Of a stretch of DNA of 64,000 nucleotides, positions 33,244 to 41,459 are shown piece by piece. Position 1 is the stretch's first letter, and each line of letters starts with the position of its first letter. This stretch comes from an uncultured Thiodictyon sp. (GTDB lineage: Bacteria > Pseudomonadota > Gammaproteobacteria > Chromatiales > Chromatiaceae): the NCBI RefSeq assembly GCF_903946935.1, contig NZ_CAJAXH010000216.1:1-64000 (forward strand), in the 5' to 3' direction. The position numbers and the translations under genes are program-made. The notes beneath the pieces are model-generated. The model saw only the letters and a list, made by a program, of their open reading frames with translations, did no database searches and was not told the DNA's origin.

Positions 33244-33410
33244 CCGCGACGGCAGGTTATACGCCCGGCGCCGGAATCTCAATTTTTATGACGCCGGGGC
33301 GGCGTTGGGCGGCCAGGGGGGTTACCATTCCGGGCCGGGGTGCCGCGGGTTGCGGTGCCGGCGGCGGCCTGTCCCCGACCTTTTTTCTCTGATGCGAGCG
33401 CGAACAATCC

Positions 33411-34289
33411 ATGCGTCCGACCTTACTCGCTTTCTCCTTTCTCTTCGGCTGTCTGGTCCTGGCCGCCGTGTTGAGCGTTCCGCTGGTGCAGACCGGGTGG
33501 ATCGACGCGCCATCCTCGCGGGTCGTGGGTCGCCTGGCCCAGGGTTTTATCCTGCTCGGCCTGTGGGTCTTTCTGCGGCGCTTGGGGCTGGCCGACCGGG
33601 TCTCTCTGGGGTATGGCGTCGCGGGACCGGCGTTGCGCCGCGCCCTGGGTGGCGGCTGGCTGCTCGGGGTGCTGCTCCTGTTGCTGCCGGCGTTGCTGCT
33701 GGTACAGCTCGCGGTGTTGGTGCCGGTCGCGGCACCGGACTGGGCAGCGATCGCGCGTAAGTCCGGGCAGGCACTACTCGGCGGACTGCTGATCGGCGTC
33801 CTGGAGGAGACCTTCTTCCGCGGGGCGCTGTTTAGCGCGATTCGGCGGCGCGAGGGTTGGGTCGCCGCGGCCGTCTTTCCCGCGGCGCTCTACGCCCTGG
33901 TTCACTTCCTGAAACCGGGACACCTCCCGGCGGGGATGGCCTTCGACTGGTCAGGGGCCTTCTATATGGTCTCCCACGTCTTCGTCGATGGCCTGCGCTG
34001 GCAGAATCTGGACTCCCTGGCGGCCTTGTTCGTGGCCGGTGTGCTGCTCGCCCTGGTGCGGGAGCGCACGGGTCACATCGGTTGGTGCATCGGTCTGCAC
34101 GCCGGGTGGGTCTGGTTGATCCAGACGACGCGCGCACTCACTGACGCGAACCCGGATGCGCAACTGTCCTTCCTGGTGGGGAGCTATGACGAATTTATCG
34201 GTGTGCTGACGATGGCCTGGGTCGGGGTGGTGACCCTGGCCTACTGGTACTGGACCGGGCCGCGGGTCGCGCGCTCGGGTAGGCACTAG
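33411..34289 (+). CDS. CPBP-family intramembrane metalloprotease
   Basis: The 292-residue multi-pass protein carries the CPBP (Abi/CAAX) motifs: motif 1 EETFFRGALF (about 136), motif 2 ALVHFLKPGH and motif 3 GLHAGWVW. It uses Glu-Glu and His residues to bind zinc inside the membrane. Roles in the family range from prenyl-protein processing to bacteriocin immunity; the substrate here is unknown. It is divergent from the PAP2 gene. Confidence 0.85.
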   Translation: MRPTLLAFSFLFGCLVLAAVLSVPLVQTGWIDAPSSRVVGRLAQGFILLGLWVFLRRLGLADRVSLGYGVAGPALRRALGGGWLLGVLLLLLPALLLVQLAVLVPVAAPDWAAIARKSGQALLGGLLIGVLEETFFRGALFSAIRRREGWVAAAVFPAALYALVHFLKPGHLPAGMAFDWSGAFYMVSHVFVDGLRWQNLDSLAALFVAGVLLALVRERTGHIGWCIGLHAGWVWLIQTTRALTDANPDAQLSFLVGSYDEFIGVLTMAWVGVVTLAYWYWTGPRVARSGRH

Positions 34290-34328
34290 CCCGGCTGCGA
34301 CGTCTCGATCAGGCCCTCCTTGATGACG

Positions 34329-34360
34329 ACCCACGCTGGAGCGTGGGAACGAGAAGACCG
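34329..34360. repeat. partial copy of repeat family F
   Basis: A short hairpin ACGCTGGAGCGTGGGAACGAG matches the closing unit of the family F elements. It lies between the CPBP gene and the convergent diguanylate-cyclase remnant. Confidence 0.55.
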
Positions 34361-34364
34361 CCGC

Positions 34365-35253
34365 TCAACCGCGGGGCGTTCCAGTCCCGGCACCCTTTGG
34401 CGCACCGGCAGGGTCCAGGGCTGCCGCATTGTCGCCCGCCAGCACCACCCGGCCCTTGCCCGCGCGCTTGGCCCGGTACATGGCCGCGTCGGCCGCCGCC
34501 TCCAGGGCCGCGGCGGTACGCCCATCGGCCGGGAATTGCGCGATGCCGATGCTGGCGGAGACCCGATAGGTGCCGCCGCCGAGCGCGATGGGTTCGGCGA
34601 CCCGTTCGAGCAGGCGCCGGGCGGTCTCGGTCAGCGCCTCCCGGCTGCCGGACTGGGGCGTCAGGATCAGGAACTCGTCCCCACCCCAGCGACAGACCGT
34701 GTCCATGGTGCGCACCGCGCAGACCAGCCGCCGGGCGATCTCCTGGAGTATCGCGTCGCCCGCCTCGTGTCCGGCGCTGTCGTTCACCGCCTTGAAGCCG
34801 TCGAGATCCAGAGACAGCAGGGCGCAGGACGCCTGATTGCGCTCGGCGGTCAGCAGGCTGCGTCCGAGTCGGTCGGCGAACAGGGTGCGGGTCGGCAGCC
34901 CGGTGAGTGCATCGAACAGGGCCAGGTCACGCACCCGGCGATACAGCGAGTGCAGGCGTCGGTTGGCGATGGCGAGTCGCTCGCGGCCGTGCAGGACTGA
35001 GGGTGAATGACTGCGGGTCGATGGTGGCGAGGACCAAGCCGCCGAAGGACCCGTCCGGGTTGTCGATGCGCCGCGTGATGCGGAAGTGATGGGGTCCATG
35101 CGGTGCGGTGCGGACTATCAACCGGCCATCCACGGCGCGCTGTAGAGGGCGTTCGGGGAGCGGGGCGGCCCGCCGGTTGTCACTCGGCAAGAGCGAGCAG
35201 GATAATGGGAAAGGCCCCGCGGCCCAAGCGTCCTGCTGCATCGATCGAGACAC
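34365..35253 (-). pseudogene. diguanylate cyclase, 5'-truncated and frameshifted
   Basis: The reverse frame 34365-35099 contains a complete GGDEF domain: FDALTGLPTRTLFADRL, SLDLDGFKAVNDSAGHEAGD, the I-site R-T-M-D, and an intact CRWGGDEFLIL. It has no natural start. Its first 35 residues are out-of-frame sequence. In another frame (34927-35253) lies the end of a Cache-like periplasmic sensor (DNPDGSFGGLVLATIDPQSF), which should precede the GGDEF domain. One frameshift near 35000-35030 breaks the gene, and the first part of the sensor is missing. It is probably a dead c-di-GMP synthase; the short upstream distance to the TIR gene suggests replacement by an insertion. Confidence 0.75.
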
Positions 35254-35306
35254 CCCGGCGCGCCTCGGTTATTATCACAGCCCGGTTACCACGCCCGGCA
35301 GCTACG

Positions 35307-36395
35307 ATGGACCAGCCCAGCCACCATTTTTTTGTCAGCTACGCCTGGGTCGATGACCAGACGTTCGTCGACCCGTTGCCGACGGCGGACCACCGCCTCG
35401 GCTGGGTGAGCACCTTTGTCGACCGCCTGGCCAAACACCTGGGTGGCACCCTCGGGCGCGCCACCGAGGGCGAGCGCTACTGGATCGACTATGAGCAGAT
35501 GCGCGGCGGCGAGCCCTTGGGCGAGACGATCCGCGCCCAGCTTGCCGCTGCCAGCCTGCTGCTGCCCATCCTGTCCCCGGGCTGGTTTGCCTCCCATTGG
35601 TGCCTGGAGGAACTCAGCGCCTTCCTGCGCCTGCACCCGGATGGTCTGAACCGGGTCTTCCCGGTCTGGAAGGAGCCGGTGGAGCGCGCGGATCTGCCCC
35701 CCGCGGGCCAGGCCGCCTGGGACACACTGCGCCAGGTCCTGGGCAGCGACTTCTGGTATCTGGATGCCGACCGGCAGGTTCGCACCCGCTGGTTCCCGCA
35801 GCCCGACCCCACCGACCGCGACTATGGCAATCTCCAGCAAGACCTGGCGCGGGGCATGGCCAAACGCCTGCGCGGACTCAGCGCCGCCGAGCAGCCCGCG
35901 CCCGATCCTCAACCCAATCCACAGCCCGATCCCGCGGCGGCCGTCGCCCCCATCCCCGGCCGGCATCTGGTCCTGGTCAACGGCGGCAGCGCCGATGCCG
36001 ACCTGGTGCGCGACCTGGCCGAGTGCCTGGCCCAGCGCGGTCTGGGCTATATGATCCCGCTGATGGCGCAGGGCGACCGCGACCCCAGCCTTAAGCCATC
36101 CGCCTTGCGGCAAGACCTGCGCGAGAATCTGCGTCTGTGTACCGCCGTGCTGATGCTCTATCGCGATGGCCCGGTGGATCAGGTGCATGAACAGTTGCGC
36201 GAATATCTCCAGTGTAACGCCCGCCGGCCCAAGGGCAGTCCGGTGCCCAGCCTGGACCTGTGTCATGCTGGTGCCCGACCCCTCAGCTTCCGCCCCCCCG
36301 AGATGCAGGTCCACCCGATCGGCGAGGGTGGTGCCTGCACCGATGCCTGTGTGCAGGCATTCGTCGTCCGCCTGATTCAGCAGGCCGCACCATGA
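35307..36395 (+). CDS. TIR-domain protein with a second TIR-like domain
   Basis: The frame is read from MDQPSHHFFVSYAWVDD, giving 362 residues. Residues 6-165 are a TIR domain: FFVSYAW strand A, WIDYEQMRGGEPLGETI, LLLPILSPGWFASHWCLEEL with the expected NADase Glu, and VFPVWKE. After a Pro/Asp-rich linker (about 197-215) comes a second region (RHLVLVNGGSADADLVRDL...CTAVLMLYRDGPVDQVHEQL) with TIR/SEFIR-like topology but no obvious catalytic Glu. TIR enzymes degrade or cyclise NAD upon activation. The next gene is an nSTAND-WD40 protein, a likely sensor partner. The start lies in a 50-bp gap after the cyclase remnant. Confidence 0.82.
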   Translation: MDQPSHHFFVSYAWVDDQTFVDPLPTADHRLGWVSTFVDRLAKHLGGTLGRATEGERYWIDYEQMRGGEPLGETIRAQLAAASLLLPILSPGWFASHWCLEELSAFLRLHPDGLNRVFPVWKEPVERADLPPAGQAAWDTLRQVLGSDFWYLDADRQVRTRWFPQPDPTDRDYGNLQQDLARGMAKRLRGLSAAEQPAPDPQPNPQPDPAAAVAPIPGRHLVLVNGGSADADLVRDLAECLAQRGLGYMIPLMAQGDRDPSLKPSALRQDLRENLRLCTAVLMLYRDGPVDQVHEQLREYLQCNARRPKGSPVPSLDLCHAGARPLSFRPPEMQVHPIGEGGACTDACVQAFVVRLIQQAAP

Positions 36396-36413
36396 CCCTT
36401 AAGTCGGCAGCGT

Positions 36414-36541
36414 CTCACGCCAAGGCGCCAAGGCGCCAAGAACACCACCGGGGATGCATCGGTAGCCGCGCCGCCCGCCGGGTGACTCGTCGACGCATGA
36501 CATGCTCAAGCACCTTGGCGGGCTTGGCGCCTTGGCGTGAA
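36414..36541. repeat. inverted-repeat-bounded element (family B, TCACGCCAAGGCGCCAAG)
   Basis: The left arm TCTCACGCCAAGGCGCCAAG and the right arm CTTGGCGCCTTGGCGTGA enclose about 70 bases between the TIR and nSTAND genes. The other copy is at 48424-48554. It may form a large hairpin in the intercistronic mRNA. Confidence 0.75.
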
Positions 36542-36555
36542 ACCGAGTCTTGCGC

Positions 36556-39500
36556 ATGACCGCCCCCGAGAGCCAAGCCCGGCGCCGCCCCTATCCCGGC
36601 CTGCGCCCCTTCCGCTGTGACGAGTCTAACCTCTTCTTCGGCCGCGACGAGCAGGTGGACCAGCTCCTGGACACGCTGGCGGAGTCCCGCTTTCTGGCCG
36701 TGATCGGGACCTCGGGCTCGGGCAAGTCCTCACTGGTGCGCGCCGGGCTCCTGCCGGCCCTGGCCAGCGGCGTACTCACCCGCCCGATCGCCGACGGCCC
36801 GGCCCCCGGCACCCGCTGGTCCATCGCGGAACTGCGCCCCGGCGAGCACCCCTTCCGGCGCCTGGCCGCCAGTCTTCCGGTAGGGGCGGCCCCCGGCCGC
36901 GACTCAAACCCAATTGACTCCCTGGAACAGGACCTGCGCCGCGGCCCCCGCGCCATCCCCTGGCTGCTGGGCGTCCAGCCGCTCCCGCCCGGCGAGCGCC
37001 TGCTGATCCTGGTCGACCAATTCGAGGAGCTGTTTCGCTACCGGCGTGCGGACCCCGCCGCAGCCGCCGCCTTTGTGGCACTGCTGCTGGGTGCGACCGC
37101 CCACCCGGACTGCTTCATCGTCATCACCCTGCGCTCGGAGTACCTGGGCGACTGCTCCCGCTTCCCGGGCCTGCCCGAGGCGATCAACGCCGGGCTCTTC
37201 CTCACCCCCCGCCTGACCCCGGAGCAGCTCGCCGACGCGGTGCAGCTCCCCGCCCGGCTGCCCGAGTTCAACGGCGACCTCACCCCGGGTCTGGTCCGCC
37301 GCCTGCTGGCGGAGGCGAGCGGCGAGCAGGACCAGCTCCCGCTGGTGCAGCACCTGCTGATGCGCCTGTGGGACAGCACTGCCCCGGATGCGGATGGCGT
37401 CCGGCTGCTGAACGAGACCGGCTACGACGCACTCGGCGGCCTGCAACAGGCACTGAACGACCACGCCGAGGAGGCCCTGGCCGAACTCACGGAGCCCGGG
37501 CAACCGGCCATCGCCGAGACCCTGTTCCGCGCGCTCACCGAGCGCGCCGACGGCGAGCACGACACCCGCCGCCCGGTGCGGATCGCCGAGGTCGCCGACC
37601 TGGCGGGCGCCACGCCAGACCAGGTCATCGCCTGCGCCGCGCCCTTCCGCCGCCTGGACCGCAGCCTGCTGATGCCGCCGCCGGAGCAGTTGCTGGGTGC
37701 GGACGACCAGCTCGACATCACCCATGAGGCGCTGATCCGCCAGTGGACCAGGCTCCAGGCGTGGACGCACGAGGAGGCCGCGCGTGCCGATCTCTACCGG
37801 CGGTTGGAGTCCGCCGCCCAACGCTGGAAGGAGGGGATTGGGGCACTCTGGATCGAACCGGATCTGGGGATCGCGCTCACCTGGCGCGACCAGCAGCACC
37901 CGACCGTGCTCTGGGCCGCCCGTTATGGCGGCGATTTTTCGCTGGCCATGCGTTTTCTCGAAGCGGGGCGCCAGGCGCGCGATGAGGCGCGCGCGGCCGA
38001 GGATCGCCGCCGCCGCGCTGAGGTCCGCCGCGCCCGCCGGGTCGCCGCCGCCTCGCTCGGTGCCCTGGCGATCACCCTGGCGCTGGCGGGCTGGGCCTGG
38101 ATCGAGCGGCAGGGGGCCGAGGCCGAGAAGCACGCCCGCACCGAGAGCCTGTTCGAGTCCAAGCTCACCCACGCCGCACTCCTGGCCCAGGGCGAGGACT
38201 ATGCCGGTGCCTGGCGCACCCTGGGCGAGACCGTGGCGCTGGACCGCGACGGCATCGACCCCAAACGCGGTCAGGTCCGCAACCTGCTGGCGGGGCTGGT
38301 GGACCTGCGGCGCGGGGCGGCGGATTTGGTCTACACCGGGGCCGATGCCGGATTGATCGACCTGGCACTGAGCCCGGATCGGCGCTGGCTGGTCGCGGGG
38401 GGCGAGCGGGGGACGCTGGTGGTCTTCGATGCCGCGACCGGGGCGCTGGTCCGGCGGCTGGAGGGGCATGACCCAGCCGCGGGCGGGCTCGGCTCAGTCA
38501 GTGCGGTTTGCTTCAACGCGGGCGGCGGCCGGCTCTATAGCGGGGGCGATGACGGCCGGATCATCGCCTGGTCGGTCCCGGACTGGCAGGAGGTCAGTCG
38601 CTGGCAGGCCCCGGCCATGGTCAGGTCGCTGGCCCTGAGCGCGGATGGCACCCGGCTCGCCAGCGCGGGCGTGGACAATGGCATTACCCTCTGGTCCACC
38701 AAGACGGGCGACAAGCTCCGGACCCTGAAGGGCGAGACCAGCAACACCGCCGACGGGAGCGCGCTCGCCTGGCTGCCGGACGGGCGCCTGGTCAGCGGCG
38801 GGTTCGAGGGGCTGGTGGGTATCTGGGACACGAAGACCGGCAAGGAGCAGGTCTTGGCGCGGGTCCATACCGATGCCGTCTCGGCCGTCGCGGTGAGTCC
38901 CGATGGGACCCGGATGGCGACCGGCAGTGGTGACACTGTTATTGTTTGGGACTCAAAGGGCTTGCCGCTGAACCGACTGCGCGGCCATCGCAACCGTATC
39001 CTCGGCCTCAGCTTCGACCCGACCGGCCAACGCCTGCTCTCGGCCAGCTATGACAACGACCTGAGGTCCTGGGACCTCGCCTCCGGCACCACGCTCAGGG
39101 TCTTCCAGGGCCATACCGCCGGGCTCTGGTCTGTCGCCGTCGCCGATGGCTTCGCCTACACCGCCGCCAACGACGGCACCCTGCGCCGCTGGCCACTGAA
39201 CGGCGCGGGCCAGTGGGTCTGGGACTTGCCCGGGGTCGAGCCCGCCTCTGTTGCACTGGACTCGGACGCAGGCCTTGCGCTGTTGGGGCTGGCCAGCGGG
39301 GGGCTCCGTGCCTATGGTCTGCCCGGGTCCCGTCCTGCCGCGGCGTCGGGCGGACCCCAGCCCGCTGGTACGGCGGCGCCGCCTGCGGACCCCTACCGCC
39401 CAGGCCCATTGCTCACCGAGGTCGCGGACGCGCACGCAGCGAAAATCAAGCGCATCGCCTTGAGCCCGGACCACCGCACCATCGCCACCGCTGGAATGGA

Positions 39501-40269
39501 CGGACTGGCCCGCCTCTGGCGCCCCGAGCGGACCGCCGAGGGTCTCACCCTGACGCCATTGCACCGGCTGGAGGGCCATAAGGACGTGGTTCACGCAGTC
39601 GCCTTCTCCCCGAACGGTCGCCAGGTCGCCACTGCGGGCTATGACGGTCAGGTCGGGCTCTTCGAGACGGCCACCGGCGCCGGTTCGCTATCCCGGGCGG
39701 CCGAGGCGGGCCAAGTGGCGTCCGTCGCATTTACCCCTGACGGCACCAGGCTGGTTAGCGCCCAGGGCGTTGACCGCACGCTGCGCCTCTGGCCGCTGGA
39801 TGGGCCCCGACTCGGCGCCGGTCGCATTATCGCCAGGCTCTTCTCGGACTTGCCGACGTGGGCCGCCCTGAGCCCGTACGGACGCGAGGCCGCCGCGGTC
39901 GGGCGCCAGGCGGTCGTCACCCGCCACCCGCTCGACCCGCCCGCCGACGGCTCCGCACCGCCCGAGCCCAGGCCGCTGGTCGGTCATGAGCAGACCGTCT
40001 TCCGCGCTATCTACACCCCGAACGGCCAGGCACTCGCGACCGTGGGCGGCGAGATGACCCTGCGCCTCTGGGACCTCACCACCGGCCAGTCACTCTTCCG
40101 GCTGCAACTGCCCGACCTTGCCCAAAGCGCGGGCCCCTGGGACTTCGATCTGAGCTGCACCGCGGATCAGATCGCCTGCTGGATCGCCGTCCCGCTGACC
40201 ATGGGCCGCCTGGCACTCTATCGGCTGCCCTACGCCAACCCGCCCCCCGGCCTGGCGCCGCCGCCCTGA
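36556..40269 (+). CDS. nSTAND NTPase with WD40 repeats
   Basis: The 1237-residue protein starts MTAPESQARRRPYPGLRPF; YPGLRPF plus FFGRDEQV is the hallmark opening of the nSTAND1 NTPases. Walker A is GTSGSGKSSL (about 51-60), Walker B LLILVDQFEELF (about 152-163) and a sensor Arg lies in VITLRSEYLGDC. A winged-helix region with LDITHEALIRQW follows, then one transmembrane-like helix (about 496-515, VAAASLGALAITLALAGW). A WD40 propeller region runs from about 590 to 1225, with recurring ALSPDG..LASAG and LWD/LWS units. In such proteins the propeller senses a ligand and NTP-driven oligomerisation activates an effector. The preceding TIR gene is the obvious candidate. Confidence 0.9.
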   Translation: MTAPESQARRRPYPGLRPFRCDESNLFFGRDEQVDQLLDTLAESRFLAVIGTSGSGKSSLVRAGLLPALASGVLTRPIADGPAPGTRWSIAELRPGEHPFRRLAASLPVGAAPGRDSNPIDSLEQDLRRGPRAIPWLLGVQPLPPGERLLILVDQFEELFRYRRADPAAAAAFVALLLGATAHPDCFIVITLRSEYLGDCSRFPGLPEAINAGLFLTPRLTPEQLADAVQLPARLPEFNGDLTPGLVRRLLAEASGEQDQLPLVQHLLMRLWDSTAPDADGVRLLNETGYDALGGLQQALNDHAEEALAELTEPGQPAIAETLFRALTERADGEHDTRRPVRIAEVADLAGATPDQVIACAAPFRRLDRSLLMPPPEQLLGADDQLDITHEALIRQWTRLQAWTHEEAARADLYRRLESAAQRWKEGIGALWIEPDLGIALTWRDQQHPTVLWAARYGGDFSLAMRFLEAGRQARDEARAAEDRRRRAEVRRARRVAAASLGALAITLALAGWAWIERQGAEAEKHARTESLFESKLTHAALLAQGEDYAGAWRTLGETVALDRDGIDPKRGQVRNLLAGLVDLRRGAADLVYTGADAGLIDLALSPDRRWLVAGGERGTLVVFDAATGALVRRLEGHDPAAGGLGSVSAVCFNAGGGRLYSGGDDGRIIAWSVPDWQEVSRWQAPAMVRSLALSADGTRLASAGVDNGITLWSTKTGDKLRTLKGETSNTADGSALAWLPDGRLVSGGFEGLVGIWDTKTGKEQVLARVHTDAVSAVAVSPDGTRMATGSGDTVIVWDSKGLPLNRLRGHRNRILGLSFDPTGQRLLSASYDNDLRSWDLASGTTLRVFQGHTAGLWSVAVADGFAYTAANDGTLRRWPLNGAGQWVWDLPGVEPASVALDSDAGLALLGLASGGLRAYGLPGSRPAAASGGPQPAGTAAPPADPYRPGPLLTEVADAHAAKIKRIALSPDHRTIATAGMDGLARLWRPERTAEGLTLTPLHRLEGHKDVVHAVAFSPNGRQVATAGYDGQVGLFETATGAGSLSRAAEAGQVASVAFTPDGTRLVSAQGVDRTLRLWPLDGPRLGAGRIIARLFSDLPTWAALSPYGREAAAVGRQAVVTRHPLDPPADGSAPPEPRPLVGHEQTVFRAIYTPNGQALATVGGEMTLRLWDLTTGQSLFRLQLPDLAQSAGPWDFDLSCTADQIACWIAVPLTMGRLALYRLPYANPPPGLAPPP

Positions 40270-40287
40270 CCCGCCCACCATCCCCCC

Positions 40288-40368
40288 AACTGGAGGTCGA
40301 GGCTTCAGCCGGTGGCGCCCGCACGCCGTCGCCGCAGTCCCATCCGGTTCTCCACCGGCTGAAGCCTT
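40288..40368. repeat. palindromic repeat (family E)
   Basis: AACTGGAGGTCGAGGCTTCAGCCGG at the left faces CCGGCTGAAGCCTTTT at the right across about 45 bases. It opens the 1.19-kb gene-free array between the nSTAND and hynL genes. Confidence 0.65.
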
Positions 40369-40375
40369 TTCTAGC

Positions 40376-40541
40376 TCCCACGCTCCAGCGTCACTGCCAT
40401 TAAGTTAAGGATTTCCCGTTCGCCCTGAGCCTGTCGAAGGGTGAACGGGAAATCCTTAACCGACTGAAGTTAAGCCGTCCGTGGTTCGACAAGCTCACCA
40501 CGAACGGCTTAACTTCATGGCAGTGACGCTCCAGCGTGGGA
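40376..40541 (+). repeat. 166-bp nested palindrome, left copy
   Basis: Terminal arms TCCCACGCTCCAGCGTCACT and its complement (40522-40541) enclose two hairpins. Hairpin 1 is GGATTTCCCGTTC...GAACGGGAAATCC (40409-40457); hairpin 2 is TTAAGCCGT...ACGGCTTAA (40470-40512). A reverse-complement copy of the whole unit is at 40949-41114. Confidence 0.8.
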
Positions 40542-40655
40542 GAAAGTGCGGGCGCTCCGCGTCCAGTGCCAAGACCGGACGCGCAGCGCCCGGGAGGCAT
40601 TCCCGTGCTTGCGCGACTGGGCAAGCATCGGTGCCTGGTCGCGGACGGTCGCGCC

Positions 40656-40785
40656 TGGGAGCGCCGACATCCTGTCGGCCAACCGCCGCCGGCGGTTCGC
40701 GGTTTCGTGGTTGATCGCAAAGGCGTTGTTTTCGCGAGAACCCAACGGCGCTGCGCGCCGTCGCCGACAGGATGTCGGCGCTCCC
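40656..40785. repeat. palindrome TGGGAGCGCCGACATCCTGT
   Basis: Arms TGGGAGCGCCGACATCCTGTCGGC and GCCGACAGGATGTCGGCGCTCCCA lie about 80 bases apart; each arm also contains a small hairpin of its own. It is one of the central units between the two 166-bp elements. Confidence 0.7.
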
Positions 40786-40797
40786 AGGCGCCACAGC

Positions 40798-40907
40798 CCG
40801 TAGCCTGGATGGAGCGCAGCGGAATCCAGGTCCCCACGGCAATCCGCTGATGCCGCGCGTATCTGCGAGGCCGCCCCCGGATTCCGCTGCGCTCCATCCG
40901 GGCTACG
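40798..40907. repeat. palindrome GTAGCCTGGATGGAGCGCAG
   Basis: The arm CCGTAGCCTGGATGGAGCGCAGCGGAATCC faces GGATTCCGCTGCGCTCCATCCGGGCTACGG across about 50 bases. This word is a widespread bacterial dispersed repeat; here it sits centrally in the array. Confidence 0.75.
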
Positions 40908-40948
40908 GGGGGCGCGTTTTCTGGCTCCCACGCTGGAGCGTTTCTTGG

Positions 40949-41114
40949 TCCCACGCTCCAGCGTCAATGCCATTAAGTTAAGCCGTTCGTGGTGAGCTTG
41001 TCGAACCATGAACGGCTTAACGCTCAGCGCCTTAGGATTTTCCGTTCACCCTTCGACAAGCTCAGGGCGAACGGAGAATCCTTAACTTAATGGCAGTGAC
41101 GCTCCAGCGTGGGA
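40949..41114 (-). repeat. 166-bp nested palindrome, right (inverted) copy
   Basis: This has the same length and terminal arms as the left copy, but its internal hairpins are in the opposite order: the AAGCCGTTC...GAACGGCTT stem first, then GGATTTTCCGTTC...GAACGGAGAATCC. The unit is thus the reverse complement of 40376-40541 with scattered substitutions. Confidence 0.8.
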
Positions 41115-41117
41115 CCA

Positions 41118-41315
41118 AGTGCGGGCGCTCCGCGTCCAGTGGCGAGACCGGATGCGGAGCGCCCGCACGGCATTCCCACGCCGGAGCGTGGGAACGAGAA
41201 GAGAGTCAGCGCGGATGCTGGGAGCGCCGCACCCCAGTGCGGCGAAACCTCGCCAACGACCGCGGCGTTGTGTGTTTCCGAGCGATCGGGCCGCACTGGG
41301 GTGCGGCGCTCCCAG
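41118..41315. repeat. family F hairpins and palindrome GGGAGCGCCGCACCCCAGTG
   Basis: At 41120-41200 there is a GCGGGCGCTCCGCGTCC / GGATGCGGAGCGCCCGC stem plus ATTCCCACGCCGGAGCGTGGGAA. At 41219-41315 arms CTGGGAGCGCCGCACCCCAG and CTGGGGTGCGGCGCTCCCAG enclose about 50 bases. A small hairpin GTTACCAAGCGGAGCTTGGTAAC at 41419-41440 closes the array just before hynL ends. Confidence 0.7.
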
Positions 41316-41459
41316 TGCCCCTGCGCTCCGTGTCGCGCAGACCAGTGGCCGGCAGGATGAGCAAGAGATTGTTCTGGGTGGTTGCAGCCCCGGGAAGCGG
41401 GAGCCTCCGGGACTGGCGTTACCAAGCGGAGCTTGGTAACGAGGGCTACTCTCGCGAGA

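Noticed and set aside
40270-41459. A CRISPR array
   Set aside because: The repeats are palindromes of differing sequence and spacing, with no constant direct repeat and no cas genes nearby.
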